From Planctomycetota bacterium (GTDB taxonomy: Bacteria > Planctomycetota > UBA1135 > GCA-002686595), in assembly GCA_002686595.1 (NCBI GenBank), contig NYXZ01000084.1, positions 1-57,901 of the forward strand: 57,901 bases of DNA. Direction: 5' to 3'. Positions 51,136-57,901 of this stretch are shown piece by piece. The notes beneath the pieces were generated by a model that did no database searches, was not told the origin of the DNA, and was given only the letters and a program-made list of their open reading frames with translations. A program made the position numbers and the translations under genes. Within the stretch, counting starts at the first letter, position 1. Each line of letters opens with the position of its first letter.

Positions 51136-52832
51136 TGACAGCTGCTGCCGGCCTCCACGGCTGATCGGGTGAGCTCAACCCCATCCAGATGCTCTCCTGA
51201 TATGTGTGGCGTGAGCTCCGTGTGCACGCGCCAGTCCGCCTGCTCCTCTCCGTGATCCGTTCGGTAATGCACGCCCCGAGTCTCCTCCCGGGCCAGGGCC
51301 GAGAAGGTGGCCAGGCGGGCCAACAGCAGCATGTTTTGCAGCTCCCAGGCCGGGATTTCAGCAGGTGCCAAGCCTTCCACGGCGCGGCTCCAAAAACCCA
51401 GGTGCTCACCGGCATCGGAAAGTCCGGCGCCACTGCGTTCCACACCCAGTTCGCGCCACATGAGTGACTTCAGGGAGTAGGTGATGTCCGAGATGTTGAT
51501 CTTGAGTCCAGCCGGAGGGCGCTCGACAACACGGGGCGGCGCTGTCCGCAGGAAGCCTAGATCGGGGCGGCTCCCAGCTTGCGCCGCCAAGCGCCCAGCC
51601 CTTTCGCCAAACACCAGGGCCTCCAACAGGGAGTTGGATCCCATACGGTTGGCGCCGTGCAAACCGCTGCTGGCGCATTCCCCCACGGCCCACAGCCCAG
51701 GGGAACTGGAGCGTCCATCGGAATCAACGGTGACACCACCGATCTGATAGTGGGCTCCAGGCCGTACGGGAATGGGATCCCGGGCGATGTCGATTCCGAA
51801 ATAGCGACAGGTGCGAGCAATCTGAGGGAAAAGCCGGCGCGGGTCGCGGTCAAGTTCGGACAGGTCCAGATAGACAGAAGTGTCTTCCGTGTCCACCATG
51901 CGCCGGAACACCGCCCGGCTGACCACATCGCGCGGCGCCAATTCGCCATCAGCGTGGAAGTCCGGCATGAAGCGCACGCCGTGGCGATCACGCAACACGC
52001 CACCGGCTCCGCGCACCACTTCGCTGATCAGGAAGCGCGCGGCTCCGGCAATGTAGAGGCAGGTCGGGTGGAACTGGACGAATTCAAGGTCGCGTACCCG
52101 GGCCCCGGCGCGCACCGCGGCCGCCACGCCATCACCGGTGGCGATGGGCGGATTGGTTGTCTCCCGGTAGATCTGCCCCGAGCCACCCGTAGCCAGGATT
52201 ACCTCCGGCGCCACAAATGCCACCAGGTCACCGCGGTCAGTTCGGCACAGGGCGCCCTGGATACCATCCTCGGCGGGCAACAGATCAAGCACAAAGGTGG
52301 TGGGGAAACTGGTGACAGCCTCCGCCTCCTCCAGCCCAGCCGTTAGAGCCCGCTGAATTTCCTGCCCAGTGGCAGCTCCCTGGGCGTGAATGATGCGCGG
52401 CGCGGAGTGCCCTCCTTCTCTGGAGAGTGCAAAGGTGCCGCCGGATTCCCGGTCGAACTCCGCTCCCAAGCCCACCAGCCGCTCCACAGCAGCGGGACCG
52501 CCGTCCACTACCTGACGCACAACTTCACCATGGGCCAGGCCACAGCCCAGGCGCAGGGTATCAGCCGCATGGGATTCAAATGAATCCTCCGGCGCCAGGA
52601 CAGCCGCCATTCCTCCCTGGGCGGCCACCGTGTTGCTCTCTAGCAACTCCGCCTTGGCCACCAGGGCAACCTGGGCACCGGCTCGCGCAGCCGCCAGGGC
52701 GGCACAGCTTCCAGCAGCCCCACCCCCGATGACCAGCACGTCAAAGCGATAAAGAGGCACCGTCCTGAAGGAAAAGGGCAGCAGCCAGCGCTCTGATGCC
52801 AGTTCCAAGGAGTGGGGATGGGTCATTTGCAT
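51132..52832 (-). CDS. nadB: L-aspartate oxidase
   Basis: FAD enzyme that oxidises L-aspartate to iminoaspartate, the first step of de novo NAD synthesis (566 aa from 52832). The dinucleotide fold is RFDVLVIGGGAAGSCAALAA; SNTVAAQGGMAAVLAPEDS, EFVQFHPTCLYI, the active-site Arg segment GGVLRDRHGVRF and YQIGGVTVDSDGRSS follow. ATGs at 52871, 52832 and 52826 are all in frame. I chose 52832 because a TACAAT -10-like element at 52870-52875 puts the transcript start near 52863. Quinolinate synthase (nadA) is not in the window. The gene is divergent from lexA. Confidence 0.93.
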   Translation of the reverse strand: MQMTHPHSLELASERWLLPFSFRTVPLYRFDVLVIGGGAAGSCAALAAARAGAQVALVAKAELLESNTVAAQGGMAAVLAPEDSFESHAADTLRLGCGLAHGEVVRQVVDGGPAAVERLVGLGAEFDRESGGTFALSREGGHSAPRIIHAQGAATGQEIQRALTAGLEEAEAVTSFPTTFVLDLLPAEDGIQGALCRTDRGDLVAFVAPEVILATGGSGQIYRETTNPPIATGDGVAAAVRAGARVRDLEFVQFHPTCLYIAGAARFLISEVVRGAGGVLRDRHGVRFMPDFHADGELAPRDVVSRAVFRRMVDTEDTSVYLDLSELDRDPRRLFPQIARTCRYFGIDIARDPIPVRPGAHYQIGGVTVDSDGRSSSPGLWAVGECASSGLHGANRMGSNSLLEALVFGERAGRLAAQAGSRPDLGFLRTAPPRVVERPPAGLKINISDITYSLKSLMWRELGVERSGAGLSDAGEHLGFWSRAVEGLAPAEIPAWELQNMLLLARLATFSALAREETRGVHYRTDHGEEQADWRVHTELTPHISGEHLDGVELTRSAVEAGSSCQ

Positions 52833-52979
52833 ATGGAAGGCCGCCAGCGCCCTGGCCCTGGGCCTGACCATTGTAGCCACCGCCCCCTCAGACGATCCCA
52901 GCATCCCAAAAGGACCGGGAAAAAAGAAAGAAAACCACCATTGCTGCGTCACGAGGGCCGATTCAGTAGGAAAAGGAAA

Positions 52980-52998
52980 GTTCGGGTCTTGTTCGGGT
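52980..52998. promoter_or_regulatory. Candidate LexA operator (GTTC-N7-GTTC)
   Basis: GTTCGGGT at 52980-52987 and GTTCGGGT at 52991-52998, a perfect 8-bp direct repeat with 11-bp period, that is, GTTC-N7-GTTC. This is the operator architecture known for alphaproteobacterial LexA. It overlaps the -35 region of the micro-ORF/lexA promoter, the right place for autorepression. Confidence 0.5.
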
Positions 52999-53016
52999 GC
53001 AAAGGCCCGATAGATT
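52989..53016 (+). promoter_or_regulatory. Candidate lexA promoter
   Basis: -35 TTGTTC (52989-52994), 16-bp spacer, -10 TAGATT (53011-53016). The -10 matches 4 of 6; the -35 keeps only TTG. Transcription would start near 53023, about 28 nt before the micro-ORF. Confidence 0.4.
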
Positions 53017-53050
53017 AGGGTCCTGTTAGGTTTTCAACCAAGGAACAACC

Positions 53051-53137
53051 ATGAGCACCCTCATCCAAGACGCCCGCCGGGAAGCCGGCACCTACTGTTT
53101 TTTCACCATCATTCTCGCCGCCATTTTCTTCGTCTAA
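53051..53137 (+). CDS. 28-aa membrane micro-ORF upstream of lexA
   Basis: A short frame with an AAGGA ribosome-binding site 6 nt before its ATG, better than anything before lexA. It encodes MSTLIQDARREAG, then a hydrophobic stretch of about 14 residues ending in FFV (TYCFFTIILAAIFFV). A single inner-membrane helix with a short cytosolic head is predicted. Its stop is 9 nt before the lexA ATG, which itself lacks a Shine-Dalgarno sequence, so lexA may be translated by coupling. It could be an SOS-controlled small membrane protein, a leader peptide, or spurious. No conservation can be checked here. Confidence 0.55.
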   Translation: MSTLIQDARREAGTYCFFTIILAAIFFV

Positions 53138-53146
53138 AGCACCTCC

Positions 53147-53749
53147 ATGGCACAACCGCCCCTCACTCGCCGCCAGGCCGAGATCATCGAGTTCCTCCGG
53201 ACTTACCAGGGGGAACACGGCATCAGTCCAACCCTCGAGGAGATGGCTCACAACTTCGGCGTCAGCAAGGTGACCATCTTCGGTCATGTAGCTGAGCTAG
53301 AGCGCAAGGGAGTCATCAAGCGCCAGGAGCCGGGCGCAAGTCGCTCCATCCAACTCGTCAAGGAGGATTCCGAGGCCATCGACGGAGTGCAGATCCTCGG
53401 CGACATTGCGGCCGGGTGTCCCATTGAAGCTCTCGAAAATCCGGAGACGCTACACCTCGACTCCCTCGTTCCCCGCGGTCGCGATGTCTACGCCCTGCGC
53501 GTGAAAGGCAACTCCATGATCGATGACGCCATTGCGGACGGCGATCTCGTTCTCGTGGAACGCAGGCAAGACGCGCGGGACGGTCAAACTGTTGTGGCCG
53601 TCTTGCCAGGCGAAGAGACGACTCTCAAGCGCCTCTACCGCGAGAAGAACGGTTATCGCCTCCAGCCCGCCAACGCCTCCATGGATCCGATTCATGTCCC
53701 AGACCTGGAAGTCCGCGGCGTTGTGATCGGGGTGGTGCGCTCACTCTAG
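53147..53749 (+). CDS. lexA: LexA repressor
   Basis: SOS-response repressor and self-cleaving protease (200 aa). The N-terminal winged helix runs from LTRRQAEIIEFLRTYQ; the recognition helix is GVSKVTIFGHVAELERKG, a variant of the usual SSPSTVHRHLKAL. The cleavage bond is Ala89-Gly90 in GDIAAGCPIE, catalytic Ser123 is in GNSMIDD, and Lys161 is in TTLKRL. It is full length. Its variant recognition helix makes a non-standard SOS box likely. A strong terminator follows about 145 nt downstream. Confidence 0.96.
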   Translation: MAQPPLTRRQAEIIEFLRTYQGEHGISPTLEEMAHNFGVSKVTIFGHVAELERKGVIKRQEPGASRSIQLVKEDSEAIDGVQILGDIAAGCPIEALENPETLHLDSLVPRGRDVYALRVKGNSMIDDAIADGDLVLVERRQDARDGQTVVAVLPGEETTLKRLYREKNGYRLQPANASMDPIHVPDLEVRGVVIGVVRSL

Positions 53750-53893
53750 CCGCGGGTCCGGGGCATCCTACTCTCATGGGTGTTGGAGTCGTCCAAGGCG
53801 TGCATTCCACCAGTTCCATCACAGTTGAAACCAACAGGCGCCAGGCGCGCTTAACAATCAGCGAGCTCCAGACAGACGGCTCCACAAAGGGAA

Positions 53894-53929
53894 GGCGCGG
53901 CGGATGATCAGCATCCACCGCGCCTTTTT
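53894..53929 (+). terminator. Intrinsic terminator after lexA
   Basis: GGCGCGG-C-GGATG-ATCAG-CATCC-A-CCGCGCC followed by TTTTT: a 7-bp outer and 5-bp inner stem with a U-tract. The 145 nt between lexA and it have no convincing gene. Confidence 0.85.
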
Positions 53930-53961
53930 GCTTGGTACGTCGGTCCGTGAGCCCACAAACG

Positions 53962-53992
53962 AAAAAGCCCCCGACGGCGAACCGTCGGGGGC
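53962..53992 (-). terminator. Intrinsic terminator of the rRNA operon
   Basis: On the minus strand GCCCCCGACGG-TTCG-CCGTCGGGGGC followed by TTTTT, an 11-bp perfect stem capped by a UUCG tetraloop, about 10 nt after the 5S 3' end. It is back-to-back with the lexA terminator. Confidence 0.9.
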
Positions 53993-54000
53993 CATGAAAA

Positions 54001-54110
54001 ACCCGGCAATGACCTACTTTCTCGCTAAGGCAATATCATCGGCGGCATCTGCTTGACGACCGTGGTCGGGATGGGAACGGGTATGGCCAGACACCTATAA
54101 TCACCGGGAA
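54001..54110 (-). rRNA. 5S ribosomal RNA
   Basis: Helix I pairs CCCGGTGAT (5' end, 54100-54108) with ATTGCCGGG (3' end, 54002-54010). Internal segments CATACCCGTTCCCATCCCGA and GAGAAAGTAGGTCATTGCC are typical. Ends are estimated to a few bases. Confidence 0.93.
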
Positions 54111-54234
54111 TACGACCTGGGGTTGCTCGCTGAGGACTGTGCAACTGCCCAGGCTTGGAACTGAAGGTGGAACGGGGTGCAAGTGAGGCACGCCATATGA
54201 GTTACTTTCTTCCACGCCAACGCGGGCGCGGACG

Positions 54235-54245
54235 GGGAAGAAAGT

Positions 54246-54247
<2 letters not shown>
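54235..54247 (-). other. 3' half of the predicted 23S processing stem
   Basis: On the transcript CCACTTTCTTCCC, at the 3' flank of 23S, can pair with GGGAATGTAAAGTGG at the 5' flank (57259-57273), giving about 12 bp with a small bulge. This is the expected RNase III-type stalk. The 3' strand can alternatively pair locally with 54204-54213 (ACTTTCTTCC/GGAAGAAAGT, 10 bp). Confidence 0.5.
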
Positions 54248-57232
<2,985 letters not shown>

Positions 57233-57362
57233 ACGCTCATTCGAAATATAGCGTGCTGCCACTTTACATTCCCATTCCACCTTCGTTTACAAAGAACACG
57301 CCGCCGATAGGCGGCGCTGTTCGGGCGTTCCACATCTGACTTCTTCAGCACTGGCCAGGCCC

Positions 57363-57438
57363 TGGTGGAGGCGACCGGATTTGAACCGACGACCGCCTGG
57401 TTGCAAACCAGGTGCTCTACCAACTGAGCTACGCCCCC
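57363..57438 (-). tRNA. tRNA-Ala (anticodon UGC)
   Basis: Acceptor GGGGGCG/CGCCTCC with one G-T pair, anticodon loop TTTGCAA, A discriminator, encoded CCA. It is the spacer tRNA nearest 23S. Confidence 0.97.
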
Positions 57439-57472
57439 GGTACCAGGCCGGTGGATAGCGTAGAGTTTCAGG

Positions 57473-57549
57473 TGGTGGGCCTGACAGGAGTTGAACCTGT
57501 GACCTCCCGCTTATCAGGCGGACGCTCTAACCAACTGAGCTACAGGCCC
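57473..57549 (-). tRNA. tRNA-Ile (anticodon GAU)
   Basis: Acceptor GGGCCTG/CAGGCCC, anticodon loop CTGATAA, A discriminator, encoded CCA. It is the spacer tRNA nearest 16S, the standard Ile-Ala order. Confidence 0.97.
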
Positions 57550-57698
57550 GAGGTCCACATGTCATGGCGCTGAAAACGGGTCCCATGGGGCTCCCGAGTA
57601 CAGTGTGGAAAGAAAGGGTGACCTTCGTCTACCGAGTGTGCGTCCTACGCATTGCCCACCAGCTCCTCCGAGGAACAACTGATGGTCTAACATATCCG

Positions 57699-57901
<203 letters not shown>

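Noticed and set aside
53776..53907. 43-codon frame after lexA
   Set aside because: No ribosome-binding site, no hydrophobic or conserved pattern, and it runs into the terminator hairpin.

Overview
The window is a GC-rich bacterial chromosome segment (roughly 60-65 % GC by eye). It most likely comes from the phylum Planctomycetota, possibly a deep-branching lineage. Four things point there: the LexA helix-turn-helix has the variant GVSKVTIFGHV instead of the usual SSPSTVHRHL-like recognition region; the 16S 3' end reads ATATGTTCCTGATCCTTG just before the universal CACCGCCCG segment; SecD and SecF are fused; and NadB and EF-Tu have N-termini of the style I associate with this phylum. This assignment is an inference and rests on no database search. 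No mobile element, prophage or CRISPR array is visible. The region is core genome.

Bases 1-30597 (all minus strand, read from high to low coordinates) hold one long transcription/translation supercluster: tRNA-Thr(UGU), tRNA-Tyr, tRNA-Gly, tRNA-Thr(GGU), tuf, rpmG, secE, nusG, rplK, rplA, rplJ, rplL, rpoB, rpoC, rpsL, rpsG, a Tsr3-like gene, fusA, rpsJ, then the complete S10 and spc operons (rplC to rplO, secY, adk, infA, rpmJ) and the first alpha-operon genes rpsM and rpsK. rpmD (L30) is missing and tuf is not in the str operon. Good sigma70-type promoters lie before the tRNA cluster and before rpsL, and a weaker one lies before rpsJ. Hairpins sit at several gene boundaries. The most unusual gene is the Tsr3/DUF367 homologue between rpsG and fusA. 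This family is known from Archaea and Eukarya, where it adds an aminocarboxypropyl group to small-subunit rRNA.

Bases 30600-39530 carry mainly housekeeping genes: aroC, an orphan receiver protein and a Smr-less mutS2 (minus); a Cys/Met-metabolism PLP enzyme (plus); then an HU-like protein with a proline tail, dtd, a TPR lipoprotein and trpS (minus).

Bases 39574-43937 (plus) form a four-gene operon: a lipoprotein with about a dozen WPLF-like aromatic repeats, then MlaE, MlaF and an MCE (MlaD) protein. The lipoprotein is translationally coupled to mlaE and probably belongs to an envelope lipid-transport system. This is the best candidate in the window for an undescribed system.

Bases 44069-53930 contain ribE (minus); trmD, rplS, fused secDF and a LysM protein (plus); hflX and nadB (minus); then a 28-codon membrane micro-ORF immediately before lexA (plus), with a GTTC-N7-GTTC direct repeat that looks like a LexA operator. 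Back-to-back terminators separate lexA from the rRNA operon.

Bases 53962-57901 (minus) hold a linked rRNA operon: 16S (only the 3' end is inside the window), tRNA-Ile, tRNA-Ala, 23S, 5S and its terminator.
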